Source: Lactuca virosa (taxonomy: Eukaryota > Streptophyta > Magnoliopsida > Asterales > Asteraceae). Taken from it: DNA of 64,000 nucleotides. The DNA is taken from positions 99,747,141-99,811,140 of the forward strand of contig CAKMRJ010005523.1 in NCBI GenBank assembly GCA_928212115.1. Direction: 5' to 3'. Both the position numbers and the translations under genes were made by a program. The notes beneath the pieces are model-generated. The model did not search any database. It had not been told where the DNA came from and saw only the letters and a program-made list of their open reading frames with translations. The stretch's first letter is position 1; each line of letters starts with the position of its first letter. This document shows, one piece after another, positions 22,537 through 35,640 of the stretch.

Positions 22537-22898
22537 TTAGGTCTAAACCGAAAAATTAACAAAATATAAGGTATTTTATGCAATAAACTCATTACTCATA
22601 TGTGGTTTAAAATATTAACAAAATAATAAGGTCCGAAGTGCAAGATGTTCAAATAAGGGGCCTAAAGTGAAAAAAAACAACAACAAGTTTGATACTTTAT
22701 TTTGGCGTGTAGAAATTGAACAGGAAGGACTGCTTTCCAAGAAAACGCAAACACAGAGGTACCCTTTTCGGCGCATAGTCGCTTCCATATTGCTAGGGCA
22801 TCGAATACACAGACTTCTCTTCTTTCTCTCTTTTATTCAATCCATTAGAACTATCATCTAAACAGTAGGAGTCACCATTTTGAAAGAAATTGTAGGAG

Positions 22899-25800
22899 AT
22901 GGAAGTTCTCCGGATGAATCTGGCAAAGGTCCGTATTCCGGAGCCTACCAATCGCATATACAAGCAGGAATGCTGCATCAGTTTCGATACTCCGGTGAGT
23001 ATTCCTTTTTCCGTTTCTTCCTTTTCTTGGTTTGTCTATGAGAAGCGATGTGAAATGGGGTTTAAGAAAGCCGAATGAAATAGGGTTTTGCGTGTAATTT
23101 TAGGGAAAATTTTAGGTTGTGGAATCCGATTAATTTACTACTACTAGGGTCTAGAATCATGGTATGCATGTCTTGTATATGTGCGTAATTTATTCTCTCG
23201 AACGATTCCACGATTCACTCCTAGAATGTGCTCGTTGATTTTTTGGTAGAACTACATTTTGATTTTAGATGTCAAACATAACTTTTTTCAAATGCAAATG
23301 CGTTATATTTGTTTGTAATTTGGATTCCTTATCTCTCTCATATTCTTGCTTCAGAAATCCGAAGGTGGATTGTTTGTGGACATGAACACGTTTCTTGCAT
23401 TTGGTAAGGACTACGTTGGCTGGAACTTTGAGAAAACTGGTAACCCGGTTTATCTCCATATAAAACAAACAAAGAAAGCAATCCCTGAAGATAGACCTTT
23501 GAAGAAACCTACACTCTTGGCTATAGGTATTTCATCTCACATCTTCTGTAATTTTACTGAAATCATTTTGGTTCTATCGATTGTGATTTCACTTATTCTT
23601 GTAGGTGTTGATGGTGGATTTGATAACCAAGAACCTGAATATGACGAAACTTACAACATAATAATTCTCCCAGACTATGCAACTCTCCCATTTCCATCAG
23701 TGCAATTGCCTGAAAAGGTTTTTGCCTGTTTTGAGTGTTTTCCCTTCACTCTTTTACCATTTTCTTCATTTCTGTGTTCTTTTTCATCACCATTTCTGCA
23801 ATGTATACAGGTAAGATTGGCAGTTGATGCAATTTTGATTGCTGAGGGTGCTGAGAGGAAAGAACAACTTGCATCATGGACAGCTGATAAGAAGCAAATA
23901 AGTGAACATGCATTGACATTAAAACAGATAGATAATGGTGTCATTGTTCCTCCATCTGGATGGAAATGTGCAAAGTGTGACAAGACTGAAAATCTTTGGT
24001 TGAATTTGAGTGATGGAATGATTTTATGTGGGAGGAAATTATGGGATGGAAGTGGTGGAAATAATCATGCCATTGATCATTACAATGAAACTCATTATCC
24101 TCTTGCTGTAAAGCTTGGGACAATAACTTCTGATCTTGAAGGAGCAGGTAATAGTAATACTAGCTTGTTTGTGTGTTTTTTTTTACCATTTTACCCTTTG
24201 AACTTTTATCTTTTTTCGAATATAATTATGAGTTTGACACTTTGGCAGCTCAGATGTTTTTTCTTATCCGGAGGATGAAAGTGTTACTGATCCTCTTTTG
24301 GCTGAACATTTGGCATTTTTTGGCATTGATTTTTCCTCATTGCAAAAGGTAAATATCTTTCAATCAAAAGATATAATAATGCCATTAATGTTGATAATGA
24401 TATCTGACTTTTTTTTTAAAATAAAAATAAATTCAGACAGAAATGACAACAGCTGAAAAGGAACTTGACCAAAATACAAACTTTGACTGGAATCGGATTC
24501 AAGAAAGTGGTCAAGAAGTTGAACCGATTTATGGACCTGGATACACAGGGCTTGTGAATCTTGGAAACAGGTAAAATTTTTGTTTCTTGAAATGATTTTG
24601 TTTTTTTTTTTTTTATAAAAAAAAGTTCATTCATTTTTTCGTATGTTTTGTGGTTTTATAATGTTATTCTGTGCAGTTGTTATTTGGCTTCAACTATGCA
24701 AGTTGTTTTCTCAACTCATTCGTTTTGTTCACGGTTTGCATACTATTTCATTTTTATTTATTTATTTTTTGACATTTTGACAAGTTTGCATAATTAATTA
24801 TTCAACTACACAGATACTACAAGAACCAAAATTTGAAAATGGCTTTTGATAATGCTCCTGCTGATCCAACTGTAGACTTGAATATGCAGTTGTAAGTATT
24901 TATATTTATATCAAACATAAAATTAAAAAAGAAAATCATATGTTAATTCATAATATTAAATTGTTTTGATTTTTTTTTTGGCAGAACAAAACTTGCTAAT
25001 GGTTTGCTTTCTGGTAAATATTCCATGCCAGCTGTGCAGGTGAGTTGGAAATTGAAACTTAACTTTATTTCAATTTTTACATTTATTATTATATGCTTTT
25101 TAACCATGAAATGTTTATCCTCCAGAATAATGATGTGGACTCATCTCCAAATTCTGTAAGTTTGTAACTTGATTTATAATTTCTTTTGATGAAACTTTAA
25201 TTTGTTTTTTATTTTTATTTTTTTAAAAGAAACAAGAAGGGATTCGTCCCAGAATGTTCAAGGCAGTAATTGCAGCCAGTCATCCAGAATTTTCAACCAT
25301 GCGTCAACAGGTAAGTTTAATAATTAATTTTTATAAACAGAATGTTTGTTTTTAGTTAATTATATAATTTTTTTAAAAAAAATTATGTACAGGATGCACT
25401 AGAGTTTTTTTTACATTTGATAGAGCAAGTTGAGCGAATTCATTCTGGAAACCCTAATTTGGATCCTTCTAGAAGCTTCAAATTTGGTATTGAAGAGCGA
25501 TTACAATGTCCTTCTGGAAAAGTTGCTTACAACAAAAGGCATGACTATATTCTTTCCTTGAATATTCCACTTGATAAAGCTACCAACAAAAGTGAGTTCT
25601 TTTCTCCCTTTGACTTCAAAAGTTTTTTGATATTTAATTTGTTATTAATTAATTAATTCATATTACAGAGGAACTGGACGAGTTTCAGAAATATAAGACG
25701 CAAAAAGAGGCAAAGGGGGAGAAACTGTAAGTCAGATATTAAAAAAAAAAAAATTCATTTCAATTTTCAACTTTTTTTCTCATTAAGATTTTGTACTTTT

Positions 25801-25944
25801 TCAGGTCTTCAGAAGAAATTGTGCGCCCAAGAGTGCCATTAAGTGATTGTTTGGATAGCTTTTCTTCACCTGAAGATGTTCAAGGATTTTTTAGCACTGC
25901 ATTAAATACTAGGACAACAGCAATCAAGTAAGTTTATTATTTTT

Positions 25945-25983
<39 letters not shown>

Positions 25984-26937
25984 CATTTATAAAAAACCAT
26001 AAACTTTTTGTTTTTTTATTTTTTGTTTGTCCTTTATAGAACCGCAGGTCTGACTTCATTCCCTGATTATCTGGTACTCCATATGAGGAAATTTGTAATG
26101 GAAGCTGGTTGGGTGCCTAAAAAGCTTGGTATAAAACTATAAATATATGCAAATTACAAAATGGTCCCCGTGTTTTCGGATTTCTGATTTCTACCCTGTT
26201 TAGTCCATATCTGAAACCCTTTTCAATTTTCGTCCTTATTTCAATTTTAAATTAATACAAAACCTTGTAATTTATTTTTTTATATAAATCAGAAAGCACA
26301 GGGACCATTTTTGTAACTTAATCCATGTACTTTTTCTCTCTTGATTTTTTTTTGGGATAATTTATTTGAATTTGGTTGTTGCAGATGTTTACATAGATGC
26401 TGATGACATCATCGATATTAGTCACATGAGAAGCAAAGGCTTACAACCAGGCGAAGAGTTGTTACCTGAAGATGGTATCATTTCTTTACACATAAAAATA
26501 TAAATTTGTTTTTTTTTTTTAATAAAAAATAAAAATTGTGATGTAATAATAAAAAATAGGTCCTGGAGGACAGGAAGAGTCAACAAAGGTTATGGCAAAT
26601 GAAGATATTGTGTCCCAACTTGCTGGAATGGGATTTAATCATCTGCATTGTCAAAAGGCTGCAATTAATACTTCAAATGTTGGTGTAGAAGAGGCCATGA
26701 ATTGGTTGCTTTCCCACATGGATGATCCAGGTTTTTACCTTTTACTTTGACAAATTTACCCTCTTGGTATTTTTATAATTACCGTTTTTCCCTTTTTCAG
26801 ATATTGATGCTCCGATTCAGAAAGAGGCAGGAAACAATGATGTTGATCCATCAAAGATTGCTATGTTGGTTTCGTTTGGATTTGAAGAAGAAGTAGCTAA
26901 GAAGGCTTTAAAGGCATCGGTAAATATCTCACACATT

Positions 26938-26981
<44 letters not shown>

Positions 26982-27425
26982 ATTTAGTTATAATTTACAA
27001 TCTGATTTTTGTAATTCTTACTTAACAGGGGGGTGATATTGAGAAAGCAACAGATTGGATTTTTAACCCCCCTGCTTCATCTGGGCCTATGGATATGGAT
27101 GCCACATCAAGCAGTGGACCCACTACTACCACTGTGGACCCCACATTACCCGATGGAAATGGAAGTAAGTTTATGTTAAATATTTTTGTTGCATATAGGA
27201 AAATTAGTTTATGTTTTTAATTTTTAATTTGTGTGCGTGTGTGCAGAATATAGACTGATTGGGCTAGTGAGCCACATAGGCAGCAACACACAGTGTGGGC
27301 ATTATGTAGCCCACGTGTACAAAGAAGGAAGATGGGTGATTTTTAATGATGATAAAGTGGGTGTTTCTAAAGACCCTCCAAAAGACATGGCATACCTCTA
27401 TTTCTATGAAAGGATCCAAACTTGA
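22899..27425 (+). CDS. UBP14: Ubiquitin-specific protease, UBP14 (USP5/isopeptidase T) type, 20 exons
   Basis: Twenty exons with GT/AG introns join without a frame break into 803 residues. Limits are 22899-22994, 23355-23526, 23605-23717, 23811-24147, 24254-24348, 24437-24570, 24677-24733, 24814-24891, 24985-25039, 25126-25155, 25230-25310, 25393-25591, 25669-25726, 25805-25927, 26040-26128, 26385-26474, 26560-26730, 26801-26919, 27029-27164 and 27247-27425. A UBP zinc finger (WKCAKCDKTENLWLNLSDGM ... GGNNHAIDHYNETHYPLAVK) sits at about residues 200-260. The Cys box NLGNSCYLAST puts the catalytic Cys near residue 317, split over exons 6/7. Two UBA domains lie at about 615-655 and 672-710. The His box CGHYVAHVYKEGRWVIFNDD places His near 763. 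In plants this enzyme disassembles unanchored polyubiquitin in cytosol and nucleus and is needed for embryo development. The Arabidopsis protein is close to 800 residues, so this copy looks complete and functional. Confidence 0.96.
25952..25980. repeat. (TA)n microsatellite in UBP14 intron 14
   Basis: About 14 TA units within the intron between exons 14 and 15. A second TA array of similar length lies in intron 18 (26942-26980). Both are within spliced-out sequence. Confidence 0.9.
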
Positions 27426-29547
27426 AACAAGAACCCCCACATACCTGGTTTTTTCTTTGAATCTGGAACATGGAAGGTAGAATAGACTTTTTTTTTTTTT
27501 TTTTCTTTTTTTTAGTTAATGTTTGAATTTTCAGTCTATGCCCATGTTGTGGGATCATATACTTTGTTTAGTATTGGTTTATAATTTCAAAGTTTGCAAA
27601 TTGCCTTTGGTTTTTTCAATCTATAATCCTTGTCCAAATAAGATAATGCTTGGTCTCATGGAGGAATGGAATGTTAGGTTATGTTTTGGAATAGAATCTG
27701 AATTCCATTGCATCCATTAACCATATAATATGGAGGTGATGACCTAATCTAGTATTATTATTAACCAAAGTTGTTAATGATCCTATGATCCCACCTAGGT
27801 AAAGGTAAATTTATCCTGTTCATACTTGGATCATTTTTGGTTAAGATCAAAGTAGGATTGTAGGAGATCGATTGTAGATAGAAATGTATTTTGTTATGGT
27901 TTAAACTGTTTTTGGTAGGATATTACAAAGTAGAAAACGATCCAATCTTGGCAACCTTAATTATTATTATCAAACAAATGTCAAAGATTTGATCAGATTT
28001 CAAACATAAATGGTGTATTTGGTGCATATAAATTGTGAGATCATTTAAGCTACTTTTTTGAATATGCTTATTTCTTGCTAATGTTATGTTGTTTTACATT
28101 TGTTAGTTTTTATCAAACATTATTATTTTATTAGCTAACCTTTCATCATCTATTTTCAAACCAAATCACAATCAATCTATTCCTTTTCATAAACTAATAA
28201 AGGGAAAACTATGTGACACCTTTATTACCAATAATTTAGCCGTTCAAAAAATTGTTTAACAAATGGTCGTATAGTCGACCACTTTAACCATAAAATTATA
28301 ACCTAACCTTTGTAGAGGTAAATAATATACCATCAACTATGATACTGTCTAGAATACAAGTTTTCGTAAGCATTTTATTAAAAAGTCTCAAACTATTCCA
28401 AAAATTTAGTTCCTAGTATGTATCTTGTATCCTCATTTATCTCCTTGATAGAGTACTCAAACACCGGAGACTACACAAAATAGTAACATTAAAACAAATT
28501 TTAATTAAATTAAGATGTACCTTTAAATTAGTAACATTCAATCATACTTTATATTTGTTTGAAATATATTATAAATATATACAAAATGTAAGTTAAGTTT
28601 TGTTTCTACAAACACTGTAGCTAATAGTTATGTTCATAAGGCACATTGGACAACTATTATGCACTTCTATTTATTTCTTTTGTTATTTTGCGTCTGCCTT
28701 GAATTGATCATTTATAATAACTGAAATACCTCCTAACGTTTAATATTTATTACAAAATTGGTCCCTAAACTATTTCCACTTATTGACAAATCATCTCCAA
28801 ATCCAGATTGTTTCCTATAAACTTTTTTAAAATTAGATATTTATAAGTTTAACCCCAAAAACTTTTATTGTTTATGTGTTATTCAATTTTATTTACTATA
28901 TATTAAGAACTAATGTCAAACGTGTGTTATAAATTCAACTTTATTTATGCTTCTATATAATTTTAATTTTAATTTTTTTTTATCTAAGTTGAAGCTGCGG
29001 CGCACTTCTTTTGTCAAACTTTAGTCCATATGTTTTGGTTGTTATTATTTTTAGTATTTGCTTTTATATTATTGTATTTTTGTCAATATAATTGTTCCTA
29101 TATTCTTACGAATTATTCAAAAACCATCTAACATATAAAAATAGTCCATAAACTCTTCTCCATTTTTGATAAATCATCCAAGAGTTTTTTTTTTTTTAAA
29201 TTTTTTTTTAGTGTTTTTGGAAGATATGATATGAATAAAAGGAACGACCTCAAATACTAGTTCTATACAAGTAAAAGAGACAGTCGATCACTTTAGAAAA
29301 CTGTTTACTATAGTAAAAAAAACATGAATAAACTATTAGTTTTCAAAAACAAATTATAAAAGTCCACTTATGATTCGTGAATATAAACCATAAAATCATG
29401 AAATATGAAAAATTATGTGATATCTCAAAATATGTGGCTGTGTAGCGACACTCCTCCTCCATCCACCATTCCTTTATCCACTTTCACCCCCTTTTTACAT
29501 CTTCTCTCTTCTTCATATTCATTTCCAATCTGCTCCATCCTCCTCCC
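27426..29547. other. Intergenic, 2.1 kb, UBP14 3' side and petC promoter side
   Basis: The first few hundred bases are the UBP14 3' flank, with a T-run at 27487-27516. From about 28200 on the sequence is AT-rich with no frame or repeat I can name. The last 100 bases (C/T-rich, 29450-29547) look like the petC 5' leader. Confidence 0.55.
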
Positions 29548-31141
29548 ATGGCTGCTTTTACTCTCTCTCCTGCTACTTCTTCTCAGGTACTCTCTGCAAA
29601 TTTCAATTCCATTCCTCAAATGTTATCTCGTCGATTTGTTTGCTAATGATATCGATTCTAATTTTGACAGTTGCGATCTGGCACCAATGGATTGTTCTCG
29701 CCGGCTCAAGGGCTAATGGCCAAATCTGCTAAAAGCCAATCATCGGCGGGAAGGGAAAGAGGGATGAAGGTGACGTGTCAGGCGGCGAGTATCCCCGCCG
29801 ATCGAGTTCCGGATATGGAGAAGAGGAAGCTGATGAACTTGTTGCTTCTTGGTGCTATTGGCCTTCCGTCCACCGGAATGTTGCTTCCGTACACCTACTT
29901 CTTCGTTCCACCTGGGTTTGTTCTCATTCCCTTCCGTTTATCTTTCTAGAATCCTCATCGTACATATAGCAAATAGATAATTTATGATACTCTATTAAAG
30001 TTTGATTATTTAATATTGATGGATTGATGTGCTAAAAAAAAAAAAAAAATTATTTAATGATTAATAAACTAAAATCACGATTCTATCATTTTATTTGTTA
30101 CAGTGTTTAACTTAAAACGTAAATCGAGCTTGATTATTTAATGATTAATAAACTACAATGACGATTCTATCATTTTATTTGTCCAACTATAATAACATTT
30201 TCTAAAATTGTTTATTAGTATCTATATAAAAATCCATGTTTTTACAAGTAATATCTTAAGTAATAATAAGATAATACTTGTAAAAAATGGAATATTTTTT
30301 TGAATCAAATTTTAAACAGTTCCGGAGGTGGAGGTGGTGGAACTGCCGCTAAAGATGCCCTTGGAAACGACATCGTTGTAGCAGAATGGCTAAAAACCCA
30401 TGGACCCGGCGACCGAACCCTATCTCAAGGTCTAAAGGTACTACTGCTACTTCTTTTACTTTTAAAGTTAGATACAAAAATTGCAATTTTTGTCTAATTG
30501 AGACAAGATCCAATCCAATTCAAGTTGAACGTTGTAGAATTTAGGGACTGTTTGATACCACAATTAAAAGCTTTGATAATATAAATGATTTTAGAATTTG
30601 TGTGAAATTGTAGGGAGACCCGACGTACTTAGTGGTGGAGAATGACAGAACCCTAGCCACATACGGAATCAATGCAGTGTGCACCCATCTCGGGTGTGTC
30701 GTGCCATGGAACAAAGCAGAGAACAAGTTCATGTGCCCGTGCCATGGTTCCCAATACAACAACCAAGGCAAAGTTGTTAGGGGTCCCGCTCCTCTCGTAA
30801 GACACCCCGTTCCCCTTTTCTTTTCGTATAAAATACCAGTGCATAATGTACAAGTTTTGATGCATGAGGTGCAAGTTTTTTTTTTACACCACGCACAATT
30901 CTGATACATGAGATACAAGTTTTATTACACACAAGTACAACTTATGATGCAAAAAGTAGAAAGTAGCGATGCATAATGTATAGATTTTGATGCACATGGT
31001 ACAAGTTATTGATGCAGTAATTTGTTGATGTGTGAACAGTCGTTGGCACTTGCTCATGCGGATGTCGATGATGGGAAAGTGATATTTGTTCCATGGACTG
31101 AGACAGATTTCAGAACCGGTGAGGCTCCATGGTGGTCATAA
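29548..31141 (+). CDS. petC: Chloroplast cytochrome b6f Rieske iron-sulfur protein, five exons
   Basis: Exons 29548-29586, 29671-29915, 30320-30437, 30614-30796 and 31040-31141 join into a 228-residue precursor. The first roughly 50 residues are a Ser/Thr-rich transit peptide, with the mature start likely in KVTCQAASIPADRVPDMEKR. One membrane helix follows (LMNLLLLGAIGLPSTGMLLP), then the flexible Gly-rich hinge (SSGGGGGGT at the exon 2/3 join, Ser and Gly run), and the soluble Rieske fold. Cluster ligands are visible as CTHLGC (Cys157, His159) and CPCHGS (Cys175, His178), with Cys162 and Cys177 for the disulfide. The C-terminus FVPWTETDFRTGEAPWWS is typical. The protein passes electrons from plastoquinol to cytochrome f in the thylakoid. 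Length and motifs match known plant precursors, so the gene looks intact. Confidence 0.97.
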
Positions 31142-32201
31142 GCGTCTCGATCCCTCCCTTTTGAGATTCTTGGTTTGTTTTGATTCGAGAATTAAAATAT
31201 GTACACACAACTTAAGGTTTTAAATATTGTACCCAAAAAGTTTATAAATTTGTAAAATGGTTATCAATAATTATTTTTAGTGTCTTATAAGTTGCTCTTG
31301 TGTTGAAAGTCATTTAACATAAATGCACATTCATCACAAATCTTTTGGATTTATGTGTTGTGTGGTTGGTGTTGTAGAATGGTTATCAATGATTATTTTA
31401 AGTGTCTTATAAGTTGCTCTTGCCTATACGATCGTCGATCAACAATGGATACAACCAACTTTTCTATCGAGATAAACCGATTTACATGATTCAAATCTGT
31501 GGTGTAGGATTTGAATTGTTAACAACGTTGGAATTCAAATGAAAAGATTCTATGATGTCACCTTATAATATATGAATTTGAACCGAATATTTTTTAAACC
31601 ATAAAAAAGTACCAAAACAAATTAAGCTAGGAATTAAGTCTATGTTTGGCATGCTATAACTAACTTATTTTTCAAGTTTTTTATGTTCTCTTGTTTGACA
31701 AACAAAAAAATTGTTTATAAACTAACGTTTAAAAAAACTATAAATACTAGCATTTCAACGAACTTTTTCGGTTTTTCAAAAATTCTCATAAATATACTCT
31801 TTCTTCATTACAAATATTACATAATTTTCTTAGGCTCTTCACTAAGTGGATAGAATAGAAGTGTCCAATTTGAATCAGACTATTTGGTTTGGATATTCAG
31901 ATATTTAGATTGGTTTTTAGCAAAACCGATTTATTATTTTGGATTTCGGATTGATTTTAGTTTATAAAATAAAACCCGAATAGTTCAGAAAAACCGAATG
32001 AATTTATTATTATTTTATTTATTTTTAATATATATCTTTAATAATTTAGTAAATTTACTAAATTATTTTTTAATAGATTAGATAGTTTTATCGATTATAA
32101 TACCTTTATAGTATTTTTGTCTAAAAAAACCTACTATTATATATTTTTCTTGATAGATGTTTATAAGTTTTAATTCACAGCTAATTAAACAATTTTATTA
32201 A

Positions 32202-32237
<36 letters not shown>

Positions 32238-32923
32238 TAATTTTAAATAAAGTGGGATAATACTCGATTTATATATTTATTAAAATGTCTTGCATCTTGA
32301 AAACCGAATCATAAAAACCGATCCAAACGAATTGTAATTGGGTTGGATCAGATCAGATTTGAATTTAGTTCGGACTGTTTGGATCTATGTTTTGAAAACC
32401 ATAATTAATTTGAATTCTCTTGATCGGATCAGATCGAACTGATCTATCCAATCGAACACCCTAATCTTCTACATGTCTTTTTATGTCATTGTACATATTT
32501 AGCTAAATTATTAGTTAGTTTTACCAAACATTAGTTGTTAATCAACTATCAGATAATTTTTTAGCTATCCCGTCGAACGTATAGTTTAAATAAAATAAGA
32601 TTGCCTTTACAAGATAAAATTTGTGAAAACTTAGTTTTTTTTTTTTTTTTTTTTTTTTGTAAATTAATATCTTAATCAACGACTATGCCCACTTTTTATA
32701 GACAAAAATTTTAATTCCCAAAATATGTGACAAGTAGTTATAAGTGCTATTTGGGTAACTTAAGTTGTTTTAAAACTACCTTTAGTTTAGTTTAGTTTTT
32801 AACTTTTTATTGAGCGGTTAAAGAGCCTTTTAATTTCTATGTAATTGTTTTTTTCTTTAGCTACTTGCTAGTTGCTTTTAATAAAATTTTAGCGACTCAA
32901 AAAAAAAGTTTTTTAAACTTTTT
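31142..32923. other. Intergenic, 1.8 kb, petC 3' side with degraded repeats
   Basis: After the petC 3' flank, the stretch 31850-32462 has degraded ends resembling a hAT-type element. The left end reads GAAGTGTCCAATTTGAATC and the right end on the reverse strand GGGTGTTCGATTGGATAGA, with AAACCGAA/TTCGGTTT words inside, but no clean target duplication. A (TTA)n run is at 32207-32238 and a T-run at 32636-32658. No host gene seen. Confidence 0.5.
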
Positions 32924-32931
32924 ATTCACCC

Positions 32932-33808
32932 TAGGCCTGACAATCGTGTCGTGTTCGGGTTAGCGTGTCGCGGGTTGGCGGGTCAAAATATGTCAACCCA
33001 AACACGACCCATTTAAATATACAGGTCATGAGTTGGCGGGTTTGGAACATAAACCCATATATGACCCGCCAACCCATTTATTTATACGGGTTCACAGGTT
33101 GGCGGGTTCGTGGGTCATATTTGGGTTCGTGGGTCAGATTTGGGTTCGTGGAACATAAACCCATATATGACCCATTTATTTATATATATGAACTAAGGAA
33201 GTGCATCTTGTAATCGGAAAACTGAGACAAAAGAACAACTTAAGAAACATACCAGAAGATTGTATTGGCGACTCACGTTCAGGGCTTCAGCCTTCAGGCG
33301 TCAACGTCGTTTGTGATTTCGATACACGATTTGTTTTCGATACATGATTTCGATCACAGAGTAACAAATGGGAGAGTGAGACTGTGGGAGACCGGGAGAC
33401 TAGAAGTCTGGAAGAGGGATATACGCTCATACGCGATTTTATTTTGAGATTATTATTTAGGGCAAATTGGCAAAATGGTTACAGACTTAGCCTTACATGT
33501 TACGACTTACGACCTTAGGCCATCCACCACGAGTCAAAATATCAAAACAGTCAAATGGTCTATGAATCAATGGTACATATTATTTAATACTTATTAAATA
33601 TTAATACTTGAAACATAAATACATTTAAAATAAAATAATTTTTTTTTTAAAATATAAACGGGTTGGCGGGTCAACTTGTTTATTTTTTGAGAAACTCATA
33701 TATGACCCATTTAATAAACGGGTTGGCGGGTTGACGGGTTGAAAAACTCAATCCAAACTCATTTATTTCGTGTCGTGTCACGGATCATGTCGAGAATTGT
33801 CGGCCCTA
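32932..33808. mobile_element. Non-autonomous hAT element, 877 bp, 8-bp target duplication ATTCACCC
   Basis: ATTCACCC stands directly outside both ends (32924-32931 and 33809-33816). The left end is TAGGCCTGACAATCGTGTCG and the right end on the reverse strand TAGGGCCGACAATTCTCGAC, imperfect inverted repeats that start TAGG like many hAT elements. Many GGGTTGGCGGGT words and their complements lie near both ends. No transposase is encoded; frames inside are subterminal-repeat artefacts. The 8-bp duplication is the hAT hallmark. Confidence 0.88.
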
Positions 33809-33816
33809 ATTCACCC

Positions 33817-34715
33817 CAAGAAAAAACCCGGTTTTGTCCGATTGAGAAACAAGCGTAACGTAGGTTTTAGCTGGCCCAAAAAAACTAATTCATAGCCTAT
33901 ACATTTTCCATGGTGCCACATTTCATTAAACCCGGTCTCCAAATACCCACAGACAACCCAACACTCTATTGTAACACACTAACACCTCTCATAAATCATA
34001 ATACGATTAGTTTGAAATAAAATTTAAAAACTCCTCCAAAATAAAATTATCTTTTAATAATATGGAGGCCTTGAATTTCTCAAAAATTTTAAAATAAAAT
34101 AAATTTGGTATAAAGTATATGAGGCTCGGTTGAATCTCTTCCCTTTCTCTTGCAAAATAAAGTTATCTTTTAATAATGAGGGTGTTTATAAGTTATCTTT
34201 TAATAATGAGGGTGTTTATACAGAGAAATGGAACGGAAGAAATTGAATTGATTCAATTGCACTTGTTTGTTTAAAACCGGTAGTCAATAGACAAGAAAAA
34301 ATAAAGATTATTGTTCCACGTTTTACATTCTCTCTATAGGTAACATAAATGGTGGGAAATGAAAAATTGGCTTCTGTCGAGGATTGAAACGAAAAACAAA
34401 GAACTGGAAAATACAAGGTTACGTCTCACATTTCCTCTCGTTGATTCGTCTTCATGCCCTCATAGTTCCACAAATTGTACATTCATGGTAAGGTCAATTT
34501 CACTATTTCCACATTTTTTTTATAAATAAAACTCTTGTACTCCGTACATACGTTTTGTTGTTTCAACTGAAAATTCCAATCTCATACATTTCTTCCATGC
34601 TATGAACATGTATCATCTTTAATCTTTAGTAGTAATTTAACCCTCTCATGAAAAAGGGTAATGTGAGTGCCCAAAATATTTCTAATACTCCACAATTTAC
34701 TTCTACGTGATGACC
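33817..34715. other. Intergenic, 0.9 kb
   Basis: Anonymous sequence. One short direct repeat (AAAGTTATCTTTTAATAATG, twice around 34155-34210) is seen. No gene. Confidence 0.55.
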
Positions 34716-34718
34716 TTG

Positions 34719-35637
34719 GGTTCCGTTTGATAGTTTCTGTCCGGAAAAATGTTGTATGAGAAAGTTTTCTGACTGGGAAAGAAACCATGTTGTTTGATTA
34801 TACATCTGATTGACTGTGTTGAATGATGAAAAATGACAATATTACTCTGTTTTTCTATATTATGATTGATGAAGTTGTTGAATAATTATAAAAACATATA
34901 AATTGTCATACAAAAATAAAATTACACAATAATCATTTAAAAATCCAAATTGAATGTCGATTAAGTTATTTTTAATTTATTTTTTTTCAAGTTGATGTTA
35001 CGTTGTTATTCTTTCTCGCAATTATAACTTTTTTTTTTATAACTCAACATGTGATTATTGACCCAGTTTATGTCCGATAATGGTGGGATGGATAATTTTT
35101 TCTAAAATATATTAGGATGACGGTGGTGTTGTCTATAAAAAAGATTAATCCAATAAAAATGAATTAAGAAAAATTAACTAAAAGAAATTAATAATCCAAT
35201 AAAATAATATTTATTAATATATAAATATTATATAGTTATAATAATATATATTAATATATAATAATCCAATAAAAAGAATTAAACCATAAAAAGAAATAAA
35301 AAAGAATTATTTAAAAGAAATTAATAATCCAATAAAATAATATTACTTAATACATAAATATTATATATTTAAAACAATGTTTATTAATATATAATAATCC
35401 AATAAAAAAATTAAAAAAAGTATTTAAAAAAATTAATAATCCAAGAGAAAGAGACAGAGTTTGGGGTACAATTGTCTTTCCAACCTCTTCAGCCAGAAAT
35501 ATATGGTTTTGAAGCTTTCTGGGAAAGACATATCTTACTGGAAAAGACCCATTTTTTTGTGCATATCAAACAGTATTTCCGGTCCATTCAGCTAGAAAGA
35601 TCTGTGTGAGCTGGAAAGATGTCTATCAAACGGGGCC
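34719..35637. mobile_element. Harbinger-like MITE, 0.92 kb
   Basis: The left end GGTTCCGTTTGATAGTTTCT and the right end on the reverse strand GGCCCCGTTTGATAGACATC are inverted repeats. They are bordered by TTG (34716-34718) and TTA (35638-35640), a nearly kept 3-bp duplication. CTGGAAAG/CTTTCCAG words recur at both ends. The inside is AT-rich with a repeated TTAATAATCCAATAAAA motif at 35150-35440 and has no coding capacity. Confidence 0.65.
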
Positions 35638-35640
35638 TTA

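Noticed and set aside
31850..32462. Full hAT element after petC
   Set aside because: Ends are similar but no 8-bp duplication could be found. Noted only as a degraded repeat.
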